DNA from: Pseudomonas guangdongensis
GTDB taxonomy: Bacteria; Pseudomonadota; Gammaproteobacteria; Pseudomonadales; Pseudomonadaceae
Assembly: GCF_900105885.1 (NCBI RefSeq)
Contig: NZ_LT629780.1
Span: 1,922,001-1,986,000, forward strand
Length of the DNA: 64,000 nucleotides
Reading direction: 5' to 3'
Shown here: piece by piece, positions 1 to 11,766 of the stretch
Numbering within the stretch: position 1 is the first letter of the stretch
Layout of the letters: each line of letters opens with the position of its first letter
Translations under genes and position numbers: made by a program
The notes under the pieces: generated by a model
Databases searched by the model: none
Seen by the model: the letters and a program-made list of their open reading frames with translations, nothing else
What the model was told of the DNA's origin: nothing

Positions 1-1102
1 CGCGGCGTTGAACACGCTGCGCTTGAATGCCGATGCTGAGGGCAATGGCGAACTGGCGCGTGCGATAGCCGAGCGCGGCGGAGTCGGCAACTTCGCCAAT
101 GTGGAATTCTCGACCAGCGTCTACGGGCCTTTCGCCGCCGGCCTGCCGGCCAACGCCCGCTATGTGCGGGTGACTGTGGCCAACCATGGCCTGGTCGGTT
201 TCTTCTGGCGCTTTCTGGACTCGATCGGTGCGGGTGATCTGGGCGAAAAGCGGGTCGCGGCGGTCGCCACGGCAGGGCCAAGTCCGACTCAGCCTTGCGA
301 TCTGACACCACTGATGGTCTGTGGGGATGCCACGCAGCCACCCTCGCCGGGAAATTTCTGGGGGCATGGCTTCGGCGACCTGAAGGTGTTGAAAAGTACC
401 GACTGGCGTGGATCGGGCACCGGTCCCGGCACATACCAACTACTCGATCTGCTCGAAACCGGTGGCTCCGGTGTGCGCGATGCCTTGGCGGGGGGCGTGA
501 GCCGTTGCTACTCGCCGGGCGATATGGCGCCGATCAAGCCCGGCAACACGGCCGGTCCGACACGGCAAGGGTTCAATACCCGTTTCGAGGGTGGCAGTCA
601 TCCGCCGGATCTGGTGACCAGTTATACCCAGAAAGGCAGCAAGGGCCTTGAGCTGGAGGGCAACGAGAAGAAGGGAACCGAATACATTGCCTTCGACAAG
701 AGCAAGGTCACCTGGGACTCCCAAGGCAATATCCGTACGGAAGATGGTCGGAGCATCGACGGCTATAACGAGTGGCGGGAGAGAACGGCTAAGTGTCTTT
801 CCGGTACGGGAAGCGGTTGCAAGGCGGATGGCGTGGCCGAGCGCCGAATGCTGAAGATCGTGATTGCCGACTGCTCGAACACGAGTGGCAAGTCGGTCAA
901 GGTGTTGGGTGTCGGGTGTTTCTTCGCCCTGCAACCGATGGCCAGTACCGGCCTTGATGAAATCTTCGGCCAGTTCGTTAAGGAGTGCTCTGCGGACGGT
1001 TATCCGGGACCCAATCCTTCGGCCGATGCCGGCCCGCAAATTATCCAGCTCTACAAGAGTTACATCGGCAGCGGCGTCGGAGTGCCCAGCAACGACTCCT
1101 AG
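1..1102 (+). CDS. TadG-like Flp pilus assembly protein, 5' end outside window
   Basis: C-terminal part of a Tad-locus secreted or pseudopilin-type protein. The frame is open from base 2 and its N-terminal membrane anchor lies upstream of the window, so the TTG at 8 is only the first start-like codon visible. The visible ~366 residues begin in a region typical of TadG/TadE-type proteins (extracellular beta-rich segment ending near an Ala-Val-Ala-Thr-Ala-Gly-Pro stretch). A long Gly/Ser/Cys-containing tail follows, with six or more cysteines that could form disulfides outside the inner membrane. The TAG stop at 1100-1102 lies 8 bp before the ATG of the next tad gene, with an AGGAGG ribosome site between them. 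The assignment rests on operon position more than on a decisive motif. Confidence 0.65.
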   Translation, partial: AALNTLRLNADAEGNGELARAIAERGGVGNFANVEFSTSVYGPFAAGLPANARYVRVTVANHGLVGFFWRFLDSIGAGDLGEKRVAAVATAGPSPTQPCDLTPLMVCGDATQPPSPGNFWGHGFGDLKVLKSTDWRGSGTGPGTYQLLDLLETGGSGVRDALAGGVSRCYSPGDMAPIKPGNTAGPTRQGFNTRFEGGSHPPDLVTSYTQKGSKGLELEGNEKKGTEYIAFDKSKVTWDSQGNIRTEDGRSIDGYNEWRERTAKCLSGTGSGCKADGVAERRMLKIVIADCSNTSGKSVKVLGVGCFFALQPMASTGLDEIFGQFVKECSADGYPGPNPSADAGPQIIQLYKSYIGSGVGVPSNDS

Positions 1103-1110
1103 GAGGCTCC

Positions 1111-1581
1111 ATGCAACGTATCCGCGTTCCAGGCGCCGGGCTGGCGAAGTTGCAGCGCCAGCGCGGTCTGGCCATGGTCGAGTTCGCCATCGGTGCGCCC
1201 ATTCTGCTGCTGCTGTTGCTGGCCATCGGCGAGTTCGGCCGGCTGCTTTCGCACTACAGCACTCTCCAGCAGTCCAGCCGCGATGCGGCGCGCTATCTGG
1301 CCCACAATGCGCTCAACAATACGACCGGCACCCTCAATCTGACGGCGCCTTTGCAGGCCACGGCGCGCAATCTGGCCATGTATGGCACCCCCGGTATTTC
1401 GACGCCGCTGCTGCCCGGAATCGCGGCGACAGTGGGCGCGGTGGGTACCGAACACATCCAGGTACGGGTGAGTTACACCTTCCGCCCGGTGATCGGCAAC
1501 TTCCTGCCGAACTTCTGGGGGGGGGCTGATATCCCGCTCAATGTGCCGCTGGTGGCAACCACGGTGATGAGGGCCATGTGA
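1111..1581 (+). CDS. tadE: TadE-type pseudopilin
   Basis: Minor pseudopilin of the Tad/Flp pilus, 156 aa. The start chosen is the ATG at 1111, preceded by AGGAGG at 1101-1106; a longer upstream frame would overlap the previous gene without a ribosome site. Residues 19-24 read G-L-A-M-V-E, a prepilin-peptidase type site with Gly at -1 and Glu at +5. A ~20-residue hydrophobic helix follows (FAIGAPILLLLLLAI), then the soluble C-terminal domain. The stop overlaps the next start (ATGTGATG), which indicates translational coupling. In other Tad loci such proteins are processed by TadV/CpaA and are needed for pilus assembly. Confidence 0.85.
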   Translation: MQRIRVPGAGLAKLQRQRGLAMVEFAIGAPILLLLLLAIGEFGRLLSHYSTLQQSSRDAARYLAHNALNNTTGTLNLTAPLQATARNLAMYGTPGISTPLLPGIAATVGAVGTEHIQVRVSYTFRPVIGNFLPNFWGGADIPLNVPLVATTVMRAM

Positions 1582-2051
1582 TGGACAGACGCAAAGTACG
1601 GGGTGTCTATGTCGTCGAATTCGCAATCGTCGGATTGCTGATGTTCACCTTGCTGTTCGGTGTTCTGGAGTTCGGTCGCTTGCTGCTGACGGTCAACACC
1701 TTGAACGAGTCGGTGCGGCGCGGCGCGCGCCTGGCGGCGGTCTGCAATATCGACGATGCACGTATCCTGCAGCGAGCGGTATTTGCCGAAACCGATCAGA
1801 CCACCAGCACCATCATCGGCAATCTGAGTACGGCCGATCTGACCTTGCGCTACCTTGATGAGAACGGCGGACCTGTCGGGGCGGGGGCGTTCAGTGCCAT
1901 CCGTTTCGTCGAGGTCGGCATTGCCGGATTCCGCTTCAACTTCCTTGTGCCGCTCATCGGGACCGGTATCGACCTGCAGCCATTCCGTGCCGTATTGCCG
2001 CGCGAGAGTCTGGGGCGGACGCCTGAAAGCCCGGAGATTACGCCATGCTGA
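1581..2051 (+). CDS. Second TadE/TadF-type pseudopilin
   Basis: Second short pseudopilin, 156 aa, with the same architecture as its upstream neighbour. A short basic N-terminus leads to R-G-V-Y-V-V-E-F (Gly8 at -1, Glu13 at +5 of a prepilin-peptidase site), then a single hydrophobic helix with L-E-F-G-R-L-L and a soluble domain. The ATG at 1581 shares its first A with the stop codon of the preceding gene; an in-frame GTG at 1578 is an alternative. It overlaps the following tadZ by 7 bp. TadE and TadF proteins occur as such tandem pairs; which of the two this is cannot be settled by eye. Confidence 0.8.
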   Translation: MDRRKVRGVYVVEFAIVGLLMFTLLFGVLEFGRLLLTVNTLNESVRRGARLAAVCNIDDARILQRAVFAETDQTTSTIIGNLSTADLTLRYLDENGGPVGAGAFSAIRFVEVGIAGFRFNFLVPLIGTGIDLQPFRAVLPRESLGRTPESPEITPC

Positions 2052-3277
2052 AAACCAAGGATTCGAGACTCACTGTGGATGGCTCCGCACGTTCGGCCTG
2101 CCGGTTGCTGATCAGCGGTCGCAATGCCCAGGCCATCGAGCATCTGCAGTCGGCCTGCCAGGCCGTGGCAGGGCTGCAGGTTGGCACCCGGCTGGCTAGC
2201 AACGGCCATTGCGACCCGCTGTATGGAGTCGATCCGCTGCCGGACATCCTGCTGCTGCATGTCAGTGCGCACTGGCGCGAGGAGTTGGCCGCGCTGCTGC
2301 AGCGTCCGCCTACCGAACGCCCGGCCCTACTGGTCAGCGGCAATCTGGAAGCGGCCGAGGGGATGCGTCTGGCCATGCAGGCCGGCGCGCGGGATTTTCT
2401 CCCCGAACCGCTGGACGAACACGAGTTGGCTGCCGCTCTGCAGCGCATCCTGCAGGAGCGCCGCGCCAGCAGCGCCAGCCAGGGCAAGCTGCTGGCGGTG
2501 ATGAATGCCAAGGGCGGCTCCGGCGCCACCCTGGTGGCCTGCAACCTGGCCCACCGACTCAGCCTGCAGGGCAACGTGCTGCTGATCGACCTCGATCTGC
2601 AGTTCGGCAGCGTGGCGCATTATCTCGATGTGCTGCCTACCCACAGCCATGTGGATGTGCTGCAGCAGGTCCACGGACTGGACAGCGTGGCGCTGCGCGG
2701 CTTCTGTGCCCACTACAGCCCCAGCCTGCATGTGCTGGGAGGGCGAGCCAACGAGCTGTGCCTGCCCCAGGACGTGCAGGCCGAACAGCTGGAGGCGCTG
2801 TTCGCACTGGCCCGGCACAGCTTCGACTGGGTGGTGGTGGACCTGCCGCGGCATATCGATCACCTCACCGGCACCGCCCTGGAGCAGGCCGATCAGGTGC
2901 TGGTGGTGCTGCAGCAGAGCATCAGTCACCTCAAGGATGCCACCCGGCTGATGCGCATCCTGCGCGACGATATCGGTGTGCAGGGCAGTCATCTGCAAGT
3001 GCTGGTCAACCGCTACAACAAGGTCGCGCCGGTGAGCCTCAAGGACATCGAGGAGGCCTTGCGCTGCCCGGCAGCTTTGTTGCTGCCTAACGATTTCAAT
3101 GTGGTCAGCGAGAGCCAGAACGCCGGCGTGCCGCTGGCCGTCCATGCGCCGCGCGCGCCCATCACCCAGGCACTGAAGCAGATCGCCGAAGACCTGCAGG
3201 GCAGTCAGGCGCCGGTACGTGAGGGGCTGCTCAAGCGTGCGGTCGGTCGTCTGTTCGGGGGGAGCAGTCATGCTTAA
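2045..3277 (+). CDS. tadZ: TadZ/CpaE-type pilus localisation ATPase
   Basis: MinD/ParA-superfamily ATPase that positions the Tad secretion machine at the pole, 410 aa. Residues ~20-140 form an atypical receiver-like domain. Residues ~148-380 form the ParA-like domain, with deviant Walker A K-G-G-S-G-A-T at 156-162 followed by A/L/C-N-L-A, and I-D-L-D-L-Q-F-G at 181-188. The canonical second lysine of the P-loop (K-G-G-x-G-K-T/S) is replaced by Ala161, as in many TadZ/CpaE proteins, so ATP turnover may be weak or absent. The last 8 bp overlap the start of tadA. Confidence 0.88.
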   Translation: MLKTKDSRLTVDGSARSACRLLISGRNAQAIEHLQSACQAVAGLQVGTRLASNGHCDPLYGVDPLPDILLLHVSAHWREELAALLQRPPTERPALLVSGNLEAAEGMRLAMQAGARDFLPEPLDEHELAAALQRILQERRASSASQGKLLAVMNAKGGSGATLVACNLAHRLSLQGNVLLIDLDLQFGSVAHYLDVLPTHSHVDVLQQVHGLDSVALRGFCAHYSPSLHVLGGRANELCLPQDVQAEQLEALFALARHSFDWVVVDLPRHIDHLTGTALEQADQVLVVLQQSISHLKDATRLMRILRDDIGVQGSHLQVLVNRYNKVAPVSLKDIEEALRCPAALLLPNDFNVVSESQNAGVPLAVHAPRAPITQALKQIAEDLQGSQAPVREGLLKRAVGRLFGGSSHA

Positions 3278-4703
3278 CGAATTGCGCAATCGCCTGCGTC
3301 AGCAGCCCAAGGGAAGCGCGGCGCCTGCCGTCGAGACCGAGCCGCTGGCGGCGCCACGCGAGCAACTGGCCTGGGAGGCTGCCGCGCCGCTGGATGCCTA
3401 CAGTACGCGCACTCAGCTCAACCCGCTGGAAGTGGAGTGGCGCGAGAAGACCTACGAGCAGCTGCTCAAGGTCATGGACTTGGCCCTGCTCGACAGCCTG
3501 GAGCCGGCCGAGGCGACTCGGCAGATCCGCGAGATCTGCCAGCGCCTTCTGGACGACAACTCGGCGCCGGTGAGCGTGGCCAGTCGCCAGTTGATCATCA
3601 AGCAGATCACCGACGAGGTGCTCGGCCTCGGTCCGCTGGAACCGCTGCTGGCAGACAGCTCGGTATCGGACATTCTGGTCAACGGCGCCCGCTCGGTGTA
3701 CGTCGAGCGTTTCGGCAAGCTGCAGAAGACCGACGTGCATTTTCGCGACGATGCTCACCTGCTCAATATCATCGACCGTATCGTCTCCACCCTGGGGCGG
3801 CGCATCGACGAGTCCTCGCCGCTAGTGGATGCGCGCCTCAAGGACGGCTCGCGGGTCAACGCGATCATCCCGCCGCTGGCCATCGACGGGCCGAGCCTGT
3901 CGATCCGCCGCTTCGCAGTGGACCTGCTCAATACCGACAGCCTGATCGAGCGCGGCACCCTGACTCCAGCCATCGCCCTGGTGCTCAAGGCGGTGGTGCG
4001 CGGCCGGCTCAACGTGCTGATCTCCGGCGGTACCGGCACCGGCAAGACCACCATGCTCAACGTGATGTCCAGCTTCATCCCGCACAACGAGCGGATCGTC
4101 ACCATCGAGGACTCGGCCGAGCTGCAACTGCAGCAGCCCCATGTGGTGCGCCTGGAAACCCGACCGCCAAACATCGAGGGACGCGGCGAGGTGAACCAGC
4201 GCGAGCTGGTGCGCAACAGCCTGCGGATGCGCCCCGACCGCATCGTCATCGGCGAGGTGCGCGGGCCCGAGGCGCTGGACATGCTGGCGGCGATGAATAC
4301 CGGCCACGACGGTTCGCTGACCACCATCCACGCCAACACCCCGCGCGATGCCCTGAACCGCATCGAGAACATGGTGGCAATGACCGGCGCGACCTTCCCG
4401 ATCAAGGCGCTGCGCCAACAGATCGCCTCGGCCATCGACGTGGTGATCCAGCTGGAGCGCCAGGAAGACGGCAAGCGCCGGCTGGTCAGCGTGCAGGAAA
4501 TCAACGGCATGGAGGGCGAGATCATCACCATGACCGAGGTGTTCACCTTCGAGCGTCATGGCATCGGTGAACATGGCGAGGTGCTCGGCGAATACAAGCC
4601 GACCGGCATGGTGCCGGCGTTCCGCGACGTACTGGCCAAGCGTGGCATCGAGCTGCCGCTGACGCTGTTCCGTCCCGACTGGATGGAGGGCCGCACGCCA
4701 TGA
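3270..4703 (+). CDS. tadA: TadA/CpaF pilus assembly ATPase
   Basis: Secretion NTPase (type II/IV secretion VirB11-PulE superfamily) that powers Flp pilus polymerisation at the inner membrane, 477 aa. The ATG at 3270 is preferred because of the GGGGGGAG ribosome site just upstream; a longer frame from 3219 lies inside tadZ. Walker A G-G-T-G-T-G-K-T sits at 253-260, the Asp-box region at T-I-E-D-S-A-E-L (278-285), the Walker-B-like I-V-I-G-E-V-R-G at 325-332 and the His box [10 protein letters not shown] at 346-355. All key motifs are intact. It overlaps tadZ by 8 bp and tadB by 4 bp (ATGA). Confidence 0.95.
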   Translation: MLNELRNRLRQQPKGSAAPAVETEPLAAPREQLAWEAAAPLDAYSTRTQLNPLEVEWREKTYEQLLKVMDLALLDSLEPAEATRQIREICQRLLDDNSAPVSVASRQLIIKQITDEVLGLGPLEPLLADSSVSDILVNGARSVYVERFGKLQKTDVHFRDDAHLLNIIDRIVSTLGRRIDESSPLVDARLKDGSRVNAIIPPLAIDGPSLSIRRFAVDLLNTDSLIERGTLTPAIALVLKAVVRGRLNVLISGGTGTGKTTMLNVMSSFIPHNERIVTIEDSAELQLQQPHVVRLETRPPNIEGRGEVNQRELVRNSLRMRPDRIVIGEVRGPEALDMLAAMNTGHDGSLTTIHANTPRDALNRIENMVAMTGATFPIKALRQQIASAIDVVIQLERQEDGKRRLVSVQEINGMEGEIITMTEVFTFERHGIGEHGEVLGEYKPTGMVPAFRDVLAKRGIELPLTLFRPDWMEGRTP

Positions 4704-5686
4704 GCCAGATACCCATGGAGTTCATCCTGATCTTCCTCGGCATGGTGTTCCTCTCGGTGTTCCTGCTCAGCCAGGGCATGGTGGTGCCGGTGTTCGGCGA
4801 AGCGGGCAAGGTGCGCAAGCGCATCCGCGAACGCCTGCACCTGCTGGAGCGGGCCAGCGATCTGCCCAATATGCAGATGGTTCTGCGCGAGAAGTACCTC
4901 AAGCGCCTGTCGCCCCTTGAAGCGGCGCTGGAGCAGCTGCCGGGCATGGAGCGCCTGGGACAGATGGTCGAGCAGAGCGGGCATGCCTTCCGCGCCTACC
5001 GGGTGGTGCTGCTGGGCCTGTTACTGGCCGTCGTGGGCGGCCTGCTGGTCTGGACGCTGTCGCAGCTGTGGTGGGCGGGGCTGATCGCTGCTGCGATGCT
5101 GTTCTGGGTGCCGATCCTCAAGGTGTCGAATGATCGGGCGCGGCGCTTTGCCGAGTTCGAGGAGGGCCTGCCCGATGCCCTGGATGCCATGGTGCGGGCG
5201 CTCAAGGCTGGGCATCCGTTCAACGAGACCCTGCGTCTGGTAGCCGACGAGCACAAGGGCGTGGTGGCCCACGAGTTCGGCCTGACCTTCGCAGACATCA
5301 ACTACGGCAACGATGTGCGGCGGGCCATGCTCGGCCTGCTCGAACGCATGCCGAGCATGACGGTGATGATGCTGGTCACCTCGATCCTGCTGCACCGCGA
5401 AACCGGCGGCAACCTGACGGAGATTCTCGAACGGCTCAGCTCGTTGATTCGCGGACGCTTTCGTTTTCAGCGCAAGGTCAAGACGCTGTCTGCCGAGGGG
5501 CGTATGTCGGCCTGGGTACTGGTGTCCGTGCCCTTTGTGCTGGCGGTGGGGCTGATGCTGACGACGCCTGCCTACATACCGATGCTGCTGAATGAGCCAC
5601 TGGGCCACAAGCTGATCATGGCCGCCTTCACGAGCATGATCATGGGGATTTTCTGGATCAGAAAGATCATCCGCATCCAGGTCTGA
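4700..5686 (+). CDS. tadB: TadB pilus assembly inner-membrane protein
   Basis: Inner-membrane platform protein of the Tad pilus, 328 aa, with a T2SSF (GspF-like) domain. It has an N-terminal hydrophobic segment, a cytoplasmic stretch, a central pair of membrane helices (about residues 93-135), a four-helix T2SSF bundle with the sequence [17 protein letters not shown], and C-terminal membrane helices. The start overlaps the tadA stop as ATGA. TadB and TadC are paired paralogues that form the platform on which TadA acts. Confidence 0.92.
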   Translation: MSQIPMEFILIFLGMVFLSVFLLSQGMVVPVFGEAGKVRKRIRERLHLLERASDLPNMQMVLREKYLKRLSPLEAALEQLPGMERLGQMVEQSGHAFRAYRVVLLGLLLAVVGGLLVWTLSQLWWAGLIAAAMLFWVPILKVSNDRARRFAEFEEGLPDALDAMVRALKAGHPFNETLRLVADEHKGVVAHEFGLTFADINYGNDVRRAMLGLLERMPSMTVMMLVTSILLHRETGGNLTEILERLSSLIRGRFRFQRKVKTLSAEGRMSAWVLVSVPFVLAVGLMLTTPAYIPMLLNEPLGHKLIMAAFTSMIMGIFWIRKIIRIQV

Positions 5687-5710
5687 ATGACGGGTGACGA
5701 GGGGGCTGTC

Positions 5711-6673
5711 ATGGATTATCTGCTGAGTCTACTGGAAAGCGTGATCGGTGATCCGCAACTGGCCCGTCTGTTGTTCGTTGCTGCGATAGGGCTGAGTGCG
5801 GTGTTGGCCGTGGTGACCCTGGGGCTGCTGGTGACGGGGTTGCAGAACCCGGTGCAGCGCCGCCTGAGCGTGCTCAAACGCAGCGCTCACCAGGGGGGGC
5901 ATGTGGCGCCGAGTGGCTTGCAACTGATGCTGGAGCAGGTGGGTGGACGTTTCGGCAATCCCGACGAGGCTGCCGGCTCGTCGACTCGTACGCTGCTGAT
6001 GCATGCCGGTTATCGCCAACCCGCGGCGGTGCAGGCCTATTGGGCGGCGCGGTTGCTGCTGAGTCTGGGTATGCTGGGCGCCGTGGTGGTGGCGTTTCCC
6101 TTTATCAAGGGAATTTCCGTTGTGCAGGCCATGCTGCTGGTGGGGGTGGCCGTCGGCTTTGGCTGGCTGGCGCCGGCAATCTATGTGGACAAGCGCAAGC
6201 AGGCACGCATGAACAGCCTGCGGGCGGCCTTTCCCGACGCACTGGACTTGCTGGTGGTCTGCGTCGAGTCGGGACTGGCGCTGCCGCAGTCCATCGACCG
6301 GGTGGCGGAAGAAATGGCGGTCAGTCACTCCGAACTGGCCGAGGAGCTGGCACTGGTCAATGCCGAGATCCGCGCCGGGATTCCCAGCACCGAGGCTCTG
6401 CGCCATCTGGCCGACAGGACTGGCCTCGAAGACGTCAATGGCCTGGTGAGCCTGCTGGCGCAGAGCATCCGCTTCGGCACCAGCATCGCCGACACGCTGC
6501 GTATCTATGCCGAGGAGTTTCGCGACCGACGCACCCAGGCCGCTGAGGAGCAGGCGGCGAAACTCGGTACCAAGTTGATCTTTCCACTAATCTTTTGCCT
6601 GTGGCCGAGTTTCTTTCTGATCGCCATCGGGCCGGCGATCATCGGCGTTCTCAAAGCCTTTGGGGGGCTATGA
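5711..6673 (+). CDS. tadC: TadC pilus assembly inner-membrane protein
   Basis: Second T2SSF-domain platform protein, 320 aa from the ATG at 5711, which has GAGGGGG 5-6 bp upstream. An in-frame ATG at 5687 immediately after the tadB stop is possible but lacks a ribosome site. Membrane helices lie near the N-terminus and centre and there is a C-terminal pair; the T2SSF core contains F-P-D-A-L-D-L-L-V-V-C-V-E-S-G-L. Its stop overlaps the tadD start (ATGA). Base composition is visibly less GC-rich than in the housekeeping genes further right. Confidence 0.9.
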   Translation: MDYLLSLLESVIGDPQLARLLFVAAIGLSAVLAVVTLGLLVTGLQNPVQRRLSVLKRSAHQGGHVAPSGLQLMLEQVGGRFGNPDEAAGSSTRTLLMHAGYRQPAAVQAYWAARLLLSLGMLGAVVVAFPFIKGISVVQAMLLVGVAVGFGWLAPAIYVDKRKQARMNSLRAAFPDALDLLVVCVESGLALPQSIDRVAEEMAVSHSELAEELALVNAEIRAGIPSTEALRHLADRTGLEDVNGLVSLLAQSIRFGTSIADTLRIYAEEFRDRRTQAAEEQAAKLGTKLIFPLIFCLWPSFFLIAIGPAIIGVLKAFGGL

Positions 6674-7773
6674 CTATGCACAGGATTGCATTTCTGGCGG
6701 CTGCGGTCGCCGTCCTGGCCGGTTGCCAGAGTACGGGTTCGGACATGACCAAGAGTCGCCCAGGGTTGTATGACGGCGGCCGTTCTGTGCTCTATCAGGT
6801 GCAGAAGAGCGGTGGTTCTCCGGAGCAGGCGATGAGCGTGGCCGCTGCGGCCTATGCCGCCGGCGATACCGACCAAGCGCTGTATCTGTACCTGAAGGCC
6901 GTAGAACTGGACCCCAAGCACCATGATGCGCTGGTCTGGGTCGGGCGTATCCATCGCGAGCGCGGCAACTTCGACCTGGCCGAGCTGGCCTTGCACGAGG
7001 TGCTGAAGGAGGCGCCCGACAATCTCGATGCGCTGAGCGAACTGGGCAGTCTGCAGATCGCCCAGCGTCACTATGCCGAGGCTGCCGAGACCCTGGGCAA
7101 GGCCCTGCGTGCCGACCAGCAGCGCCAGGGGCGGCCGCTGCCGGAGGGCGAGCTGGCCAGTCTGGACAGCCTGCAGGTGGACAACGCTTCACCGCTGCGT
7201 ATCTACAACGGTCTGGGTGTGCTGGCCGACCTGCGCAACGACTTCGAGCGGGCGGGCGTTTACTACCGACAGGCCCTGAAGATCGATCCGCGCTCGGCGA
7301 TGGTAGCCAACAGCTTGGGCTATTCAAACTACCTGGCCGGCAATTGGACCGAGGCGCGCCGTGCCTATCAGCAGGCGTTGGGGTTCGATGGCAGTTACAA
7401 GCCGGCGTGGCGCAACTATGGCTTGCTGCTGGCGCGCATGGGGCACTACGAGGATGCGCTGTCGGCCTTCGAGCAGGTCGAGGCGCGCGCCCAGGCGAGT
7501 AACGATGTCGGCTACATCTGCCTGATCGAGGGCAAGCTCGAAGAGGCCGAGCAGTTCTTCCGCACGGCCATCGACCAGTCGCCGGCCCACTACGAGGTCG
7601 CCTGGCAGAACCTCAAGCGGGTGCAGCAGATTCGCCGCCTGCGCGAGCGTGGCGGCGATGTGGGTGAGCAGGGCGTCTCCGCCGAGCTGCTGCCAGCCGT
7701 GGCCGCGACGGGGCCGATGCCTCAGGTTTCGACCGTGCATCTGCCGTCGCCGCTGCGGGTTTCTACGCCCTGA
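6670..7773 (+). CDS. tadD: TadD tetratricopeptide lipoprotein
   Basis: Outer-membrane TPR lipoprotein of the Tad machine, 367 aa, probably a pilotin or assembly factor for the RcpA secretin. The ATG at 6670 overlaps the tadC stop; an in-frame ATG at 6676 is the alternative. A signal peptide ends in the lipobox L-A-G-C (Cys19). TPR helices run from about residue 55 to 330, for example A-L-Y-L-Y-L-K-A-V-E-L-D-P-K and Y-Y-R-Q-A-L-K-I-D-P-R. The C-terminal ~40 residues are low complexity. It is the last tad gene, and its 3' end overlaps the convergent araC-type gene by 11 bp. Confidence 0.9.
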   Translation: MTMHRIAFLAAAVAVLAGCQSTGSDMTKSRPGLYDGGRSVLYQVQKSGGSPEQAMSVAAAAYAAGDTDQALYLYLKAVELDPKHHDALVWVGRIHRERGNFDLAELALHEVLKEAPDNLDALSELGSLQIAQRHYAEAAETLGKALRADQQRQGRPLPEGELASLDSLQVDNASPLRIYNGLGVLADLRNDFERAGVYYRQALKIDPRSAMVANSLGYSNYLAGNWTEARRAYQQALGFDGSYKPAWRNYGLLLARMGHYEDALSAFEQVEARAQASNDVGYICLIEGKLEEAEQFFRTAIDQSPAHYEVAWQNLKRVQQIRRLRERGGDVGEQGVSAELLPAVAATGPMPQVSTVHLPSPLRVSTP

Positions 7774-8656
7774 ATGCCGTTCCGGCGCCTTCTTCCTCGT
7801 GGGGGAGGGCGCTGCTCGCTGTCGCCGGCTGTTTCTCTGTCGCCGGAGCCGCCAGAGGGCGGCCGAGGCTGCGGCAGACCGAGGGGCTGTAGCCGAAGAA
7901 TTGTCGGAAGGCCCGTGCGAAGTAGGATGGGTCCTTGAATCCCATCATGTAACCCACACTGGATACCGGAATGTCGCTGTTGAGCAGCAGCTCTTCGGCG
8001 GCCTGCATGCGCTTGCGCATCACGTAGTCCTGGAAGCCGATGCCGCAGGTCTGCTTGAACAGTCGGCTGAAGCGTGCTGTCGACATGCCGCACAGTTCGG
8101 CCATGCCCTTCTCGTCGATGCGCTCGCGAAAGTGGCTGTCGATATGGCTGATCGCCGCGTACAGGGGTTGCTGCGCGTGCTTCTCGCGGTTGAGGCGCAC
8201 GCATTCGGGCAGTTGTGGAGTGCGTTGCGGGCGCTGACGCTGCACGCCCGGCGGCGCGTCGCGCAGCAGGCAGAGTTCGTGCAGCGACTGCAGGTAGCGC
8301 TGGCGCTCGGCGCCGGGCAGCGGCAGGGTCAGGAACTCCCAGACGCCGGCGCGAAAGGCCCAGACGGCCAGCTCCTCGGAGTGCTGCACGGTGAGCATGG
8401 TGATCGGCAGCTCCGGTGCGCGGCGTTTGATCTCCAGCAGCAGGTTGAGACCGATGCTGTCCGGACGGTCGAACTGCAGGCAGAGCATGTCGGGGCGGGG
8501 CGTCAGGGCCAGTTCGTCCAGCCCGTTGGCGCTGTCGGCCAGGCGGATCCGGCAGTGCGCCTCGAAGGCCGGGATGCAGTGTGCCGCTGCGCCGTTGCCG
8601 CTCAGGTCGAACCAGAGCAAAAGGGGCTTGCGTGCGGGTTTGGCTTTGGCGTGCAT
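7763..8656 (-). CDS. AraC-family regulator with degenerate receiver domain
   Basis: Probable transcription regulator of 297 aa. The C-terminal ~100 residues (about 165-262) are a clear AraC/XylS double helix-turn-helix (M-A-E-L-C-G-M-S-T-A-R-F-S-R-L-F-K then S-V-G-Y-M-M-G-F-K-D-P-S-Y-F-A-R-A-F-R). The N-terminal ~120 residues follow a response-regulator receiver pattern. However, the phospho-acceptor position is Gln61 (P-D-M-L-C-L-Q) and the conserved Lys position is Leu111 (F-L-T-L-P), so it should not be phosphorylated in the usual way. It faces tadD tail to tail with an 11-bp overlap, making it a candidate controller of the tad operon; that link is inference. Confidence 0.85.
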   Translation of the reverse strand: MHAKAKPARKPLLLWFDLSGNGAAAHCIPAFEAHCRIRLADSANGLDELALTPRPDMLCLQFDRPDSIGLNLLLEIKRRAPELPITMLTVQHSEELAVWAFRAGVWEFLTLPLPGAERQRYLQSLHELCLLRDAPPGVQRQRPQRTPQLPECVRLNREKHAQQPLYAAISHIDSHFRERIDEKGMAELCGMSTARFSRLFKQTCGIGFQDYVMRKRMQAAEELLLNSDIPVSSVGYMMGFKDPSYFARAFRQFFGYSPSVCRSLGRPLAAPATEKQPATASSALPHEEEGAGTAFRA

Positions 8657-8709
8657 GCAGGCGACACTCTTTTGACGAAATACAATGTCAATTTAAGATC
8701 AGTCGAGCG

Positions 8710-8721
8710 ACTCGTGCGAGT
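8710..8721. promoter_or_regulatory. Short palindrome upstream of the araC-type gene
   Basis: ACTCG-TG-CGAGT is a perfect 12-bp dyad about 53 bp upstream of the araC-type start codon, next to a second partial dyad (CGAG-CGA-CTCG) at 8704-8714. The surrounding 8690-8735 is noticeably AT-rich for this genome. It could be an operator for autoregulation; no experimental motif is known to me. Confidence 0.25.
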
Positions 8722-8795
8722 GTAAATTTTCCCTGCGGCTCGTGCGGGCATTCTAGCTGTATGGCGTAGCGTCGCTGTCTTGCTCGCTGAAACGC

Positions 8796-8829
8796 AAAAG
8801 CCGGTCACAGTGACCTGTGACCGGCTTTT
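8796..8829 (-). terminator. Rho-independent terminator of gdhA
   Basis: A perfect 15-bp stem (arms 8796-8810 and 8815-8829, core AAAAGCCGGTCACAG) closes a 4-nt loop (TGAC). The arms begin and end in A4/T4, so it reads as a terminator on both strands. It sits 36 bp past the gdhA stop on the minus strand. Confidence 0.9.
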
Positions 8830-8864
8830 GTCTGCCTGGGCGCGGGGCGATCAGGGCTTGTCCA

Positions 8865-10202
<1,338 letters not shown>

Positions 10203-10438
10203 GGGTATGCCTCGGAAGTTTGCTACGGATGCGGTCTGGCCGTTTTCGGCGGATGCGGGAATTTAGCAGGTCAACAATGCTTTTTGATAGTGCGGAGTGA
10301 CGCTTTGATGAAACTTTTTGGTGCTTTTATGTAATTCCCTGCCCCTCAAGCCCCTCCGATGGGTCGATTAGGCGACGAAACATGCACCGTTTTAGGGTTT
10401 GCGGGTGCGTTGAATTGGTGCGCTCCGGAGGCGGCGAA

Positions 10439-11764
<1,326 letters not shown>

Positions 11765-11766
11765 GC

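Noticed and set aside
3219..3269. Longer TadA start inside tadZ
   Set aside because: No ribosome site, and the added 17 residues are unlike TadA N-termini; the ATG at 3270 has GGGGGGAG upstream.
1..7773. tad operon as a novel secretion system
   Set aside because: All components match known TadE, TadZ, TadA, TadB, TadC and TadD proteins in a known order.
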